Source: Cycas panzhihuaensis
Lineage: Eukaryota; Cycadophyta
Direction of reading: 5' to 3'
Assembly (NCBI GenBank): GCA_023213395.1
Contig: CM041465.1
Span: 78,933,741 to 78,997,740, forward strand
Length of the DNA: 64,000 nucleotides
A program made the position numbers and the translations under genes. This document shows positions 1 through 11,162 of this stretch, piece by piece; position 1 is the stretch's first letter, and each line of letters starts with the position of its first letter. A model generated the notes under the pieces. It had not been told where the DNA came from and made no database searches. It saw only the letters and a program-made list of their open reading frames with translations.

Positions 1-920
1 TACTGTAAATATATTCATGGTACAACTATCACTTAGCTAGATTCAGGTTTGTCGGTGGCAATCGGCTCATAAATGCTTGTCTGGGAGCCTTGGGCGGCTC
101 GTGTTGGCCCTAGGTTGGCTCCTGTCGTGTTTGGGTGGCCCAAGAGGTGCATTTTCACCCAAATTTGAGGATCTCTATGTAGTTTTGGTCTAAATCCATG
201 AGAAAGACTCGTGGATTTGTCCTATGGTTTTCTCCCACATTGTGGGCAGAAAACCACCTTCCCTACCCTTCACTTCATTTATAAATCTCCCCAATTTTCC
301 ATGGGAAAGGGAAAGATCGAGTTTAGTTATACACTACATCATTATGTTGCTAAAATTCTATGAGAATTAGGCAACTTTGATCCATACTCCATCATTTGCT
401 CATTGTATCCTTGGAAACAACCTTCCAAATAGTATTGGAGACCCTTTGAGAGGAGTATTAGTAGCCATTGGCCATCTCCATCCTTTTGAGACAAGGTAAT
501 CCTTTCTCTTTTGCTCTGGTGATCTTGTTTCTTAGTTGTTTCATCTTCTTGCATGATATGTTTCTTGCTATTTGATAGGGTATTTATTGTTTGATAGCAT
601 GTCCCTTTAGACACCCTCTCCTTCTTCCCTTTTTCGCTCGTTGTTCCATTGGTCCAAGAGATTGTTGCAAGGGGGAGGTAGCACCCAAGTACAACTTGGG
701 AAGTCTACCATATTTGGAGGATGTAAGCCAATTTGAGGTTCCCTTCCCTCCTTGTTTCCTAGATTGGATTGCATATTTTCTTGTTGATTCTTAACACTAG
801 CATGTATAGGAGATATGGTATGCATATGGCTTCACTTGCATATTAGTGGTTGCTTGTAGGTATGGTCTCTTGCTTTCTTGTAGGAAAGAGGAGACCAAGT
901 CACCATTCTTCCATCGACTA
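1..920. other. Unclassified sequence, no supported gene
   Basis: The open frames here are short (under 91 codons), overlap on both strands and show no protein motif that I recognise. I see no LTR end, primer site or tandem repeat. It is probably old repeat-derived DNA outside the copia LTR that starts at 921. Confidence 0.4.
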
Positions 921-1176
921 TGTTGAAAAACAAAATGACAGAAATAATATTCACAAAAAAATAAAATAAAACACCACCAGGATCGTAATGGTACCCTTAA
1001 GGTACCCAAAATTGTATTAACACCATAATAATATTCTTACATTAGATATTTGATATGATACATTAGATGTGTATTTATAATACACAATACAAAATACCAA
1101 CATCCTAATAATATAATTGCACAAAAATGTGCATTACTATTATGCCTCAGGAAATGTGAACCAAGCAATTTCAACA
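921..1176 (-). repeat. LTR of a minus-strand copia remnant
   Basis: The segment is bounded by a perfect 8-base terminal inverted repeat, TGTTGAAA at 921 and TTTCAACA ending at 1176. Read on the minus strand, it is preceded by the purine-rich tract TTAAGGGGGAG (complement of 1177-1187), which identifies it as a 3' LTR. A TATA-like stretch lies at about 1072-1080 on the minus strand. I could not find the partner LTR or a target duplication. Confidence 0.65.
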
Positions 1177-1187
1177 CTCCCCCTTAA
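1177..1187 (-). other. Polypurine tract of the copia remnant
   Basis: On the minus strand this reads TTAAGGGGGAG directly before the TGTTGAAA start of the LTR. This is the expected plus-strand priming site of a copia element. Confidence 0.65.
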
Positions 1188-1430
1188 TGTACATTTGGGT
1201 CATTTGTATTTGCAATAACTTGTCCTTGGAAATATCTTGTAGATAATGTCTACAATCCTGTAGTGATATCTTTGTTGTAGAATGATGTCTTCAGCTTGAT
1301 TTTCATTTTCAATCCTATAGTGATGTCTTTGCTGCAACAACTCTAGCAAGCACAAATCTTGATTCTTCATCATGGATGGTCTAATCTGATTTTGACGTAG
1401 ATTTTGTAAGTAATCGTCTTCAAATACAAC

Positions 1431-2096
1431 CTATTTGTCATCAATATCCTGTATCAATTCTCGATCAACATATCCAACAATGATTTCTTCAACCTTTGGA
1501 GCAAAATCTTCATCAATTTGTATATTCTTTGAAGTTGAATCAATTCTCAAAACAGGAACATCATTTAAACTTGAATCAATAAATAGAAATAAATCACCAG
1601 ACTCATCTTCAATAGGACCATCAGATTCATATTCAATTTCCTTTGAAATAATAGTATCATCTAAATAAACTTCTATCTGTTCATCACTCTCAACATCTTC
1701 AATAGTAGTAGTAGTCCCATTAATACTCATACATTCTTCATCTTGATATACTGTTTCATCAGTGTCGATAGGACTTTCTTCATTCGTTTTACCTGTATCA
1801 TAATCATCACTAATCTTGTTTGCATTTTCAATAATTTGTTGTATCTCTTCAGGAGTTTGTTCAAATACATTCTTCAAAAAATTCCAAGCTTCCTTGACAA
1901 TACTAGCATAATGAACCTTAGGAATGACAAAATGATATGCTGAAGCAAGATCAACCTTATCTAATGCAGCAAGAATCATGATAATTGCCTCTTTGTTTTT
2001 CTTCTCAAGCTTTTTCTTTTCTTCTTCATCATTAGGAATATTATATCCATAAGTAACAAATCTCCACAAACCTCTAGCTATGAACAGACATCTCAT
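1431..2096 (-). pseudogene. gag: Copia gag (UBN2/DUF4219-like) remnant
   Basis: This 221-codon frame begins with residues typical of the capsid part of plant copia Gag: LWRFVTYGY near residue 10, a lysine-rich KKKLEKKNKEA block, then ILAALD and KEAWNFLKNVFE near residues 42-80. That matches the usual order (LW.., KK.AKAL, KEAWD.L...). The C-terminal 130 residues are very acidic and lack a zinc knuckle, which is unusual. No protease, integrase or RT follows before the polypurine tract at 1187, so the element is internally deleted or non-autonomous. The family call rests on motifs seen by eye. Confidence 0.6.
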
Positions 2097-2504
2097 TTTA
2101 ATTGTCTAAAAGAAATAGTTTCTTCCATTGCACTTAGGTATCGAAAGATGCAAATCCCTTAAGTAATATTCATTTGTCTCATGAACGTATATGACCACGT
2201 CATTCTCTTCCATGAATATAAGTGTATTTTCTTTAGTGTTTCTCTTACACTTTTAAAAAATTTATAATCCTTCCATTGTTTAGCCTTTTCCTTTAGAATA
2301 AACCCAAAAAGTTGAAATAATTCAAGAAAAGGAACCTTAAAAAGGAAATAAAAACATTGTCAGTGTAATTCCGAACTCATAACTCTTCTACTTGCTTGTG
2401 TAGGCTAGTAAATTCTTGTACCTCCTTTTCATACCCTAGTCTTCCGTTGCTACAATCACGTTCAAGCTAAATGACACAATTAAGTAGAGACTCTTTCTTA
2501 GGAG
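2097..2504. other. Flank of Copia-1, no supported gene
   Basis: No long frame is present. A minus-strand fragment at about 2380-2440 reads GYEKEVQEFTSLHKQVEEL. It appears to run in frame into 7815-7860 once Copia-1 is removed, so this stretch and the gypsy sequence at 7.8 kb were contiguous before that insertion. The last five bases (2500-2504, AGGAG) are the left target duplication of Copia-1. Confidence 0.45.
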
Positions 2505-3146
2505 TGTTAGATATATGACAATAATTATGAGAAGGCTTTAATTTTTGGGACCTTTGTTGGCGCGGTTTCCCCACCAATCTTTCCTTGGGGGGATTCAAGG
2601 GGGGCGTAGCCCCCCTTGGCTGAGGGAGTGTGGGGGGGTGTGGAACCCCCCCACCCCGCGTAAGTGGGGGTTCGGGGGAGATAGCCCTTGAAGCAAAAAT
2701 CTATTGCTCAAAACCTATAAAATTGTAAAGGGAATCTAATTCGTTCATAAAAAATACCTAGATCCGATGGCTATGACTGATGTGCTTTTCTTGTAACCCG
2801 TTTTTAGGGTAATTGTATCACATTGTATTGTATTGCATAGCATTGTGAGTGGGTGGCAATTGGTTGTTGCTGCTGTGAAATTTCTATGGCGATTGCATGG
2901 ACAATCTTTCATTCTTGACTAATAAACATTGATACCTTTATTGTGTGGATGTTTCCCTAGCACTCTGCTAGGGTTTTACCACGTTAAAATCTATGTACTG
3001 GGTAATGTGTATGCTTTCTTATGTATGTTGAATAATCTTTGGTTTTAGATACTTGCATTTATTATAGTTTTGAATCCATGTTATTGCTCCAAAATAGTTA
3101 GATCTTGGTGGCTGGTTTTGGTTATTTAGACCAAGTTTTCTTAACA
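2505..3146 (+). repeat. Copia-1 5' LTR
   Basis: Starts TGTTAG and ends TTAACA. It pairs with 7182-7814 along its whole length with scattered substitutions. The segment at 2585-2670 is extremely G/C rich, with a perfect 10-bp hairpin (2596-2605 with 2609-2618) and a second G7/C7 pairing just downstream. Confidence 0.95.
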
Positions 3147-3148
3147 AG

Positions 3149-3160
3149 TGGTATCAAAGC
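3149..3160 (+). other. Copia-1 primer binding site (initiator Met tRNA)
   Basis: TGGTATCAAAGC lies two bases after the LTR end and is complementary to the 3' end of plant initiator Met tRNA, allowing one G-to-A change from TGGTATCAGAGC. Confidence 0.9.
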
Positions 3161-3217
3161 CACTTATATTTTGCAGCAAGTCTGTGAAGGGCTTGGTACT
3201 GGTTCGTTTTATATCAA

Positions 3218-3955
3218 ATGGTGAAAGTAACGAATACAAAGTTTGAGGTGGAGAAATTCAAAAAGAAAAACAACTTCAATTTGTGGAAGCTTAAACCATA
3301 TCACGTTCTAGTGCAAAAGGGATTCTACAAAGCTCTAGAAGGCAAGGCGAAGAAACCATTGGGAATGACTGATGAAGAATGGGAGGACATGGACAAAAGA
3401 TCCCTTAGCATAATACATTTGTGCTTGGCGGATGAAGTTCTGTTTAACATTACAGATGAAAAATCAACAACAGGATTATGGACAAAGTTAGAAAGCCTGT
3501 ACATGACAAAGTCCGTGACCAATCGAATCTACTTGAAGAGGCAACTATATTCATTGTGCATGAAGGAAGGTACTAAAAATTCTGATCATTCAAATATATT
3601 TAATACTCTTATATGTCAGTTGGCTAGTATTGGTGTACATCTAGAGGATGAAGACAAGGCAGTAACCTTATTATGTTCATTACTTGAGTCCTCAGATAAC
3701 ATTGTCACCTCCATTAGCTTCAATACCACTGATCAACTAGACTATGACTCTATTATGAGTGCCTTGCTGACTGAAGAAGTGAGGAGGAGATCCAGTTTAA
3801 AAACATCCACACCAAAAGCTATGGTAGCAAGGGGTAGATCTGTGGAGGGAGGACAAAGTTCCAGAGACACATCAAGATTGAACTCAAAAGGCAAGAAGGG
3901 TAAACTAAGATGTTGGCATTGTACTAAGACAGGTCGCTTTAAGAAAGATTGCTGA
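3218..3955 (+). pseudogene. gag: Copia-1 gag
   Basis: A 245-codon frame starting at the first ATG after the primer site. It carries the plant copia Gag capsid pattern (NFNLWKLKPYHVLVQKG near residue 20; STTGLWTKLESLYM near residue 85; LKRQLYSLCM after that). It ends in a zinc knuckle, CWHCTKTGRFKKDC, in which the conserved histidine of CX2CX4HX4C is arginine. The frame stops right after the knuckle with TGA, where copia elements normally read on into protease. The capsid part is otherwise well kept, so gag decayed less than pol. Confidence 0.85.
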
Positions 3956-4059
3956 AAGAGGAAGGTGTTCTAGAAGAAGGAAGACCCTGCCAAGAAGGCA
4001 AATCAGGCTTAATTGAGTCAAGGTATGGATAATGATGTCTTGGTTGCATGCAATGTTTC

Positions 4060-4530
4060 TCATTATCATAATGATTGGCTGTTAGATTCAGGTGCTTCTC
4101 ACCACGTGTCCACACAAGAGTTGGTTTTCTACGTACCAACCTTTTGATGGTGGTGATGTTCTCATGGGAAATGATGTTTCCTATAAACTTGTTGGGGTTG
4201 GTAGCATCAGAATCAAGATGTTTGATGGTGTAGTGAGAACATTGACAGAAGCTAGACATGTACCTGAACTTGAAAGAAACTTGATTTCTTTGGGTGACTT
4301 AGATTCCAGTGGTTGTAAGCATACAGGTCATGGAGTTTTGAAGGTGTCAAAGGGCGCCTTAGTTGTCATGAAGGATTTAAAGAAAGGAAGCCTTTACATT
4401 CTGATTGGAAGTACAAAACTTAGTCAAGCAATTACAGTGTCAAAGATAGTAGAAGATCCTACTTGATTATGGCATTAAAGGTTGGGGCAAATGAGTGAGA
4501 AAGGATTGAAAGTGATTATGAACCGTAAGT
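4060..4530 (+). pseudogene. pol: Copia-1 protease and GAG-pre-integrase segment
   Basis: The aspartic protease start, DWLLDSGASHHVS, is visible from about 4072 with its DSG catalytic triad intact. The frame shifts near 4115 and continues as 4092-4466, where LERNLISLGDLD matches the usual VP.L..NLLS.. strand. A TGA at 4464 and a TAA inside the pre-integrase LWHxRLG motif (about 4480) break it further. The product would process the polyprotein if it were intact. Confidence 0.8.
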
Positions 4531-5550
4531 TACTTCCTGACTTGAAGTTTTCTAATTTGACATTTTGTAAACATTGTGTATTTGGAAAGCAATGTAGAAT
4601 CATATTTAATACAGGGAGTCACATAAGTAAAGGTATTCTAGATTATGTCCATTCAGATGTATGGGGACCAAACCCTATGATATCTTATGGAGGAGCATTG
4701 TATTTTTGTAACATTCATAGATAACTTTTCAAAGAAGGTGTGGGTCTATTTTTTGAAGAGAAAGTCTGATGTATTCAGTGTGTTTAAGCAATTTAAAGCT
4801 CTGGTTGAAAAGAGCACAAGCAGGTCAATCAAATGCTTACGAACAAATAATGGACGTGAGTTCAATTCTTTGAAGTTTAAAAACTATTGCAAGGAATCAG
4901 GGATTAAAAGACATAAGACCATAAGTTATACTCCATAGCAGAATGGTTTCGGAGAACGCATGAACAGAATTCTTCTAGAAAGAGTAAGGAGTATGATGAG
5001 TAATGCAAGAGTGGAGCAGGGCTTACAGGTAGAAACAATTCTAATAACTTGCTATCTGGTAAACAAATCACCATCATTGGCAATAGAATGTAAAATTCCA
5101 AAAGAGGTATGGGCCAGTCATCCATGTGATTATTCAAATTTGAAAATATTTGGTTGTAATGCTTATGCCTTGCTTGATAAAAGTAAGTGTACTAAATTAG
5201 ACCCAAAATCCAAAAGGTACATTTTTGTAGGGCATGGTGATAAGGATGGAGTTAAGGGATATAGATTGTGGGATCCTACTACCCATAAAATCATCATCAA
5301 CAAAGATGTGGTGTTTGATGGATCTTCTTTTCTAAAATCTGAAAATGTAAAAGTTGCAATGAAACGAGAACCAAAAATTGAACATCAACAGGTTAAGGTT
5401 GAAACCCAGTCATCTTCAAAAGCTGAAAAAGAAGAAGTGTTTTCTAAAGATGAACCCGCAGAAGAAATACAGGAATATATTGACACTCCTCAACCACCTG
5501 TAAGAAGATCTATATGGGTTAGGCATCCTCCTAAAAGGTACAACCTCTAG
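4531..5550 (+). pseudogene. pol: Copia-1 integrase
   Basis: The zinc-binding end (CKHCVFGKQCR) is followed by the first catalytic aspartate in VHSDVWGP (4656-4658). The second motif reads LRTNNGREF, so the catalytic Asp is Asn (AAT, 4846-4848). The glutamate is kept in GERMNR. There is a frameshift near 4715 and a TAG at 4936 inside TPxQNG, where glutamine is expected. The C-terminal part (FGCNAYALLDK, KSKRYIFVGH, YRLWDP) is well preserved to 5550. An integrase with Asp to Asn at this position would not catalyse strand transfer. Confidence 0.85.
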
Positions 5551-5649
5551 TTCTATTGCTTTGATGTCTAATGATGGTGAACCTACATGTTATTAGAAAG
5601 CAATAGATAATGACCATAGTGCAAAGTGGATAAGGGCTATGCATAAGAA

Positions 5650-6962
5650 ATGGATGCCTTGGAGAAGAATAACTCATGGGACATAGTAGAACTTCGACAA
5701 GGTAGGAAAATGGTTGGTTGTAAGTGGGTCTATAAAAAGAAAACTGATGTTGATAAGAAAGTTGATAGATACAAAGCAAGATTGATGGCAAAAGGTTTTG
5801 CACAAAAAGCGGGTATAGATTTCCATGAAATCTTCTCACCAATTGTTAAGCTTGTTTCTATTCCAATTTTGTTAGCATTGGTGGCTTCACTTGATTTAGA
5901 GTTGGAGCAATTAGATGTTAAAATTGCATTTTTAGATGGAGATTTGGAAGAGGAGATATATATGGAACATCTAGAAGGTTTTATACAGAATGGCAAGAAT
6001 AGACTTGTTTGTAGGCTTAGGAAATCTTTGTATGGCCTGAAGCAATCACCTAGGCAATAGTAGAAGAAGCTTAATTCCTTCATGGAGAGCCAAAATTTTA
6101 AAAGGAGTATGACCATTATGTTTATTTCAAAATTTTAAACAATGGTTTATTCATTATTTTGGTATTATATGTTGCTAACATGCTTGTGGCAAGCAAAAGT
6201 ATCGAAAAAATCAACAAGTTGAAGGATCAATTGGCTAGGACATTCGATATGAAGAATCTCAAAGCAGTAAAACAAATCTTGGGCATGGAGACACATAGAG
6301 ATAGGAAGAACGGTAAGCTTTGGTTATCATAACAGAAATATGTGGAGAAGATACTAACGAGATTTGGTATGGCGAATATGAAACTTGTTAATATCTCGTT
6401 TGCTTCCCATTTCAAGATTTCTTCAAGTTTGAGTCCTAGTTTTAAGGAAAAAAAGACATATATGCCTCGTGTACCTTATGCTAGTGTAGTAGGAAGCTTA
6501 ATGTATGCCATGCTATGTACAAGACTTGATATTTCACATGCAGTCGGTGTGATTAGCAGATACATGGCAAATCCAGGTAAAGAACATTGGGCAGTAGTGA
6601 AATGGGTGCTTCGGTATTTCAGAGGCACAAGTGACTATTGCATCACCTTCAATGGTATAGGTAATTTGGTTTGTGGATATGTGGATGCAGATTTTGCAGA
6701 AAACTTGGATAAAAGAAGGTCAACTTTAGATTATGTGTTTACTCTTGCAAATGGTCTTATTAGTTGGATGTCTAAATTTCAAAGTTCAATTGCTTTGTCC
6801 ACTACAGAAGCTGAGTATATTATTGCAACAAATGCTTGTAAGGAGGCAATTTGGCTGCAGGGTCTATTGGGTGAGCTTGGAAGGGTCCAAGATAAGGTAA
6901 AGGTATTTTGTAATAGTCAAAGGGTCGTTTACTTGGCTAAAAATCCAACTTATCATAACTGA
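5650..6962 (+). pseudogene. pol: Copia-1 reverse transcriptase and RNase H
   Basis: RT begins with [20 protein letters not shown] and runs through [12 protein letters not shown] and [20 protein letters not shown] to [10 protein letters not shown], stopping at 6058-6060 where W is expected. The catalytic box follows in the next frame and reads LYVANML: both aspartates of YVDD are replaced (Ala and Asn, 6174-6179). RNase H continues to 6962 with CTRLDISHAVGV, GYVDADFA and ALSTTEAEY, ending near LLGELG. The region was a complete RT-RNase H but is catalytically dead. Confidence 0.88.
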
Positions 6963-7170
6963 ACAAAACACATTGTAGTCAAATATCATTTTGTGAGATA
7001 GGTTGTTGAAGTAGGTGGAGTAGCCCTTGAGAAGGTTAATACTCATCAAAATTGTGCAGACATGTTCACTAAAACAGTACTACTACAGAAGCTCAAATGG
7101 AATGTGGTTTCTCTTGACTTGCAAAAAAGATGATAAATGGTTCAGGAAAGGTATTAGGAAAATTGTTGTC

Positions 7171-7181
7171 AAGGTGGAGAT
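7171..7181 (+). other. Copia-1 polypurine tract
   Basis: AAGGTGGAGAT lies immediately before the TGTTAG start of the 3' LTR. This is the standard plus-strand primer of Tnt1/Tork-like copia elements. Confidence 0.88.
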
Positions 7182-7814
7182 TGTTAGATATGTTACAACA
7201 ATTCTGAGAAGGCTTTAATTTTTGGGACCTTTGTTGGTGTGGTTTCCCCACCAATCTTTCCTCAGGGGGATCTAAGGTGGGCAGCAGCCCCCCTTGGCCG
7301 AGGGGGGTGCGGGGGGGTGTGGAACCCCCTCAAGGCAGTGGGGTTCGGGCATCCCCCAAAGCAAAAAGCTAGGATTCAAAACCTATCAAATTATAAAGGG
7401 AATCTAGGCCATTCATTAAAAAGACCTAGATCCGATGGCAACGATTGATGTGTCTTTCTTGTAACCCGTTTTTAGGGTAATTGTATCACATTGTATTGTA
7501 TTGCATAGCATTGTGAGTGGGCAGTAATTGGTTGTTGTTGTTGTAAAAAATTTGTGGCGACTGCATATACAATCTTTCATTCTTAACTAATAAAGATCAA
7601 TACCTTTCTTGTGTGGATGTTTCCCTAGCACTCTGCTAGGGTTTTGCCATGTTAAAATCTGTGTATTGGGTAATGTATATGCTTTCTTATCTATGTTGAA
7701 TAATCTCCGGTTTTAGATACTTGTATCTATTACAATTTTGAATCCTTATTATTGTTGCAAAATAGTTAGATTTTGGTGGCTAGTTTTGGTTATTTAGACC
7801 AAGTTTTCTCAACA
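7182..7814 (+). repeat. Copia-1 3' LTR
   Basis: It pairs with 2505-3146 and ends CTCAACA just before the AGGAG target duplication at 7815-7819. The G/C-rich hairpin segment is present but less symmetric than in the 5' copy. Confidence 0.95.
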
Positions 7815-7939
7815 AGGAGTTGGAAAAGGTAGTCCTTAGGTTCCCATATGTTCTTATTCCTCTCAATCTTGACCTAAAATGGATGAAACACAACATCATT
7901 GAGAGATACTTCGCCTAGGCTCAACCGAAGCATGTCAAA

Positions 7940-8320
7940 CCTAAAAAGCCATCTAAGAATGAATATATCACATGTCCTACAACTTCTTCTAGTATAGTGT
8001 CAGTAAAGGGGATGGGAAATGGATCTTTACAAGTGACTGCATTTAATTTTCAAATATCAACATAAATGCGTAACTTTCCATATTTCTTAGGGACTACCAT
8101 AATTGGTGAGACTCACTCGTTTGTTTCAACTTTAAATATAATTCCAATGTTTAACATTTGTTTGATTTTTGTGTCCACTTGCTTCGCGTATTTGGGATTC
8201 ATTTAATAAGGCCAGTGTTTTATCAGTTTCAAACTTGGTATCAATTCAATTCTATGTTCACATAGTTCCCTTGGTATTCCCTTTAAATCTTTGTATGTCC
8301 AAGCAAAGACATCTTTGTAT
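7940..8320 (-). pseudogene. pol: G1a reverse transcriptase, N-terminal part
   Basis: The minus-strand reading contains DVFAWTYKDLKGIP, then a MNPKYAKQVDTKIKQML block, PIMVVPKKYGKLRIYVDI and the palm start CKDPFPIPFTDTILEEVVG. Three in-frame stops interrupt it. The YxDD region and everything after IYSFLDGF are missing, so this is only the first third of an RT. Confidence 0.75.
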
Positions 8321-8930
8321 TATAAATTTTTTTTTGTGGCTGTCACTATTAACATTGGTTCTCATTTATTACCCATCATTGTTGTTTGTGTTTTATTCAG
8401 TTTAGGAGTTAAATGGTTGTTGTGATGGTTCATCGTAAATAAATTGTTTCTTATTAAAATTGTACGTAGGATTCTAAAGTAGTGCTTGGTTTCCTTCAAT
8501 GACTTCATAAAAATGATTGGTGTATTCGTGCTTATGATTATATGTATCCTGAATCTGATAAGAATTTGTATAATCTAGTGATTCTACTTCAACTAAATAA
8601 CATGAAAATACTTCATATTCTTGTTGTTGTGAATGAAACAATCCATTAGTTGATTTGACCTCATCTTCTAAACACAAATCCAAATACAAAACACCTTCAA
8701 TTAGCTCATATATTATCATTGTCAAATATGGTACTTAGAAGATGTTGATCCTCCTTGGCACTATTAGCACATTCATTATCATCATCAATATCATTGTTGT
8801 CTTCATTGGAGGAACTAGAGGAGTCCACTAATTCTTTGCATATAGTATGATGATTTAAATCTATTAATTGTTTCTTTCCTTTTTGCTTAATCACTAGTGT
8901 ATTACACGCCCAATTTTGGAGTACATGCAT
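8321..8930 (-). other. G1a protease-RT spacer
   Basis: Short minus-strand frames rich in acidic and serine residues (SSSSSNEDNNDIDDDNE near 8800) link the protease to RT. Such low-complexity linkers are common at this place in this gypsy lineage. I see no domain. Confidence 0.5.
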
Positions 8931-9340
8931 GGTGTGCAACCAAGGTCATCCTAAAAGTGCCTCATATGCTAGAGGTGTACCATCGATCATAGGACTAATG
9001 ACAAAATTTGTCACAAATTCTTGATTCCCTATGTGAAGTTTTTGAGCTCGCATCATTCCTAGTGGTTGTACACCAAGTTGGTTGGCCAATCATAAACAAA
9101 ATGCGGGGGGACATAGTGTAGGCTCGCTAATCTTTTGCTAAGTTGTTACTGGTATAGCATTAACTGCAACACTATCATCTACCACTGTATTATTTAACAC
9201 ATATCCTAATAAAGTCGTTGAGACCATTGTTTCTTGATCCACTCTTAGTGATCGTACATGATGTTCTACTTGAGAATTGTGTACAATTGAATTATTAGGA
9301 ATGTTGTTGAACTCCTTTGTAGCAACTGACAATACCCCTT
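8880..9340 (-). pseudogene. pol: G1a aspartic protease
   Basis: On the minus strand, VLNNTVVDDSVAVNAIP resembles the active-site strand of this family (compare VILKNVIVDEGATVNVSP in G4). It is followed by LANQLGVQPLG and a C-terminal LGxPWLHTMHVLQNWACNTL strand that matches the flap-to-end segment of retroviral-type proteases. The canonical D-T/S-G is degenerate here. A stop and a likely frameshift occur near 9130. Confidence 0.6.
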
Positions 9341-9584
9341 CTTGAAAATTTCCTTTCTATTTTGTCTTTAATTGTTGTATATGTTCTTTGGGTATTTGTA
9401 ACAATAACAAATTGTGTTCAAGTAGTGTAAATTACAGCTATCTCACTCTGTAGGAATTGGTCAATTAACATGGTAATGGCTTCGTTACCTCATGTTATCA
9501 TCCCTTTTGGTAATTAAGGTGATGTGTTATCATGTTGTGGAAGTGCAAGAATTAAGTTTTGCTCTTGTTCCTGTATTGGCCATA

Positions 9585-10870
9585 CTAAATCCTGAGCTTG
9601 GTGCGAGACTCTTTCTCCTCCACAGGGTCAAGGTACTCAGGTTTCTTGGATCTTCTCGTGTACACTGCATATACCAGCAGAGTTTGCATCGCCTCTTTTC
9701 CCTTAGCAGACTCTACATGTATGAGATTCACAGTCTTAGTCTGTTGTTGTGGGCAATGGTTGTAATCGTGGTCACCAGGTTTGCACCATCGACATAATGT
9801 TGAAGTAATGTTTTCCAAGTTGGGACAGTTTCTACTAAAGTGTCCCCATAGTTTACACTGAAAGCATTGGACCATTGGTCATTCTTGAGCATCTCTTTGT
9901 ATTGGTCAGCCTGATCCACGTACCCTTCCAAGAGGAGGTCTTTTGGTTTCCTTCCGTGTAAAGAACACGTCTTACTCTTGTCTTCTACATGCATGAATGT
10001 TGAAACCACATTCTTTCGTATCATGGTTACTCATTTTACAAATGTGGCAGTACTTAAACACTTGGTTTTCTGGGAATTCTGACTCCATATACCATTCAAT
10101 TTTGCATTTGATGCACCATATGTGTCACCTTTCCTTTGGTTGGTGTTACATGAAATCTTTTATCATTCACATTAGATCTTCTCTTAAGGCCTCGATAGAA
10201 GATTTGTCCTTCATTTCTACTTCTATCATTTTATCTTGATGCCATGCTTTTGCTTTATCCTTAATTTTGAGGCTCATCGCATGGCCCACTACCTCTTGGT
10301 ATGATGGAGGAGGAACTACTCCAAGTTTTCTTTGATACCTTGGAAGTAATCCCTCTAAAACCCATCTTTTCCTCAATCCATTGGTTACTTCACTTTCCAT
10401 CTTCTTATTTAAACTTTTCAACTTTGTATTGTAACTTCTTACTATCTCTTTAGTTTCTTGTTTAAGATTGTATATCTAGTCTACCACTTCGCTATCATCA
10501 TGTAATAGTCTAAATTCCTTCTCAAGAGCTTACTGCAAGTTGGTCTATTTTTTAAAATGTCCTCCATTAAATTCCTTAAACCATTCATTTGTAATATCTC
10601 ATAATGTTGCTGAAAATGCCTGCAACCGATGATCTTTATCTGTTTCGCCATTTGCCATCTATATTGTTTCATACATGTTACAATGTTTGGTTGGGTCTTC
10701 TTCTGCTTTACCATTAAATGTTGGCAATTTTTGCTTTGTGCCTTTGGATGTTGTTGCTATCATTGATGTTAATGATTCTGACGATTTAGTTGGAGGTCTT
10801 GTGTGCTTTAATTGTTGCAACCTTTGTTGTTTGAAGTTGTTCTTCTATTTCTTTCTTTTTCATTCGTAGT
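9585..10870 (-). pseudogene. gag: G1a gag
   Basis: The minus-strand reading starts around KLPTFNGKAEEDPTKH (about 10.7 kb). It continues through a Retrotrans_gag-like core (ITNEWFKEF, then LRKRWVLEGLLPRYQRKLG at 10.3 kb) and ends with two nucleic-acid-binding knuckles: CFQCKLWGHFSRNC (perfect CX2CX4HX4C) and CRWCKPGDHDYNHC. Gag would package the element RNA. Several frameshifts and stops break it (near 10.48, 10.16 and 9.9 kb). Confidence 0.78.
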
Positions 10871-11162
10871 ATTTTCAAAATAAAGCCCTTTTTTGTTTGG
10901 GGTTCGTGTGTTATTGCTCTTGCTGATCAATTGAGGATTATTCCTGTTCTTGTAGACTTAGGTGGGAAAATGCTTCCTTTTTCTTTTAAGTCTGGGTTGG
11001 GTCCATGTTGTTGCTCCCAAGCTTTCCACACTTGTCGTGCTCAATTTATGATTGACCAATCGATTTGTGTTAATGTTCTTGAATCTTGTTGCCTTAGTGC
11101 ATGTGTTTTATCAGATCTTCTTATTTGCAATTATTGACTAGTCTTGCTCATGGTCTCGTGCT

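Larger units (their letters stand above)
2505..7814 (+). mobile_element. Copia-1: full-length, inactive Ty1/copia retrotransposon
   Basis: A structurally complete LTR element flanked by the duplication AGGAG (2500-2504 and 7815-7819). It has LTRs of 642 and 633 bp running TGTTAG to AACA, an initiator-Met primer site two bases inside the 5' LTR, a gag-protease-integrase-RT-RNase H order diagnostic of Ty1/copia, and a polypurine tract before the 3' LTR. The coding part is broken by several stops and frameshifts. Both catalytic aspartates of the RT YVDD box are lost, so it cannot supply its own enzymes. It was inserted into older minus-strand gypsy DNA. Confidence 0.95.
7815..11162 (-). mobile_element. 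G1a: partial minus-strand Ty3/gypsy element
   Basis: In minus-strand order the segment holds gag, protease, a spacer and the start of reverse transcriptase, which is the internal order of a gypsy element. RT is cut off near 7.94 kb and the rest of pol is absent. The motif DVFAWSYKDLKGIP in G4 closely matches the RT start here, so G1a and G4 belong to related non-chromovirus lineages. I found no LTR of its own. Its gag is homologous to that of the neighbouring G1b. Confidence 0.75.

Noticed and set aside
342-1009. Several overlapping frames of 67-90 codons on both strands
   Set aside because: No motif, no start context, and both strands are open in the same place, as expected by chance.
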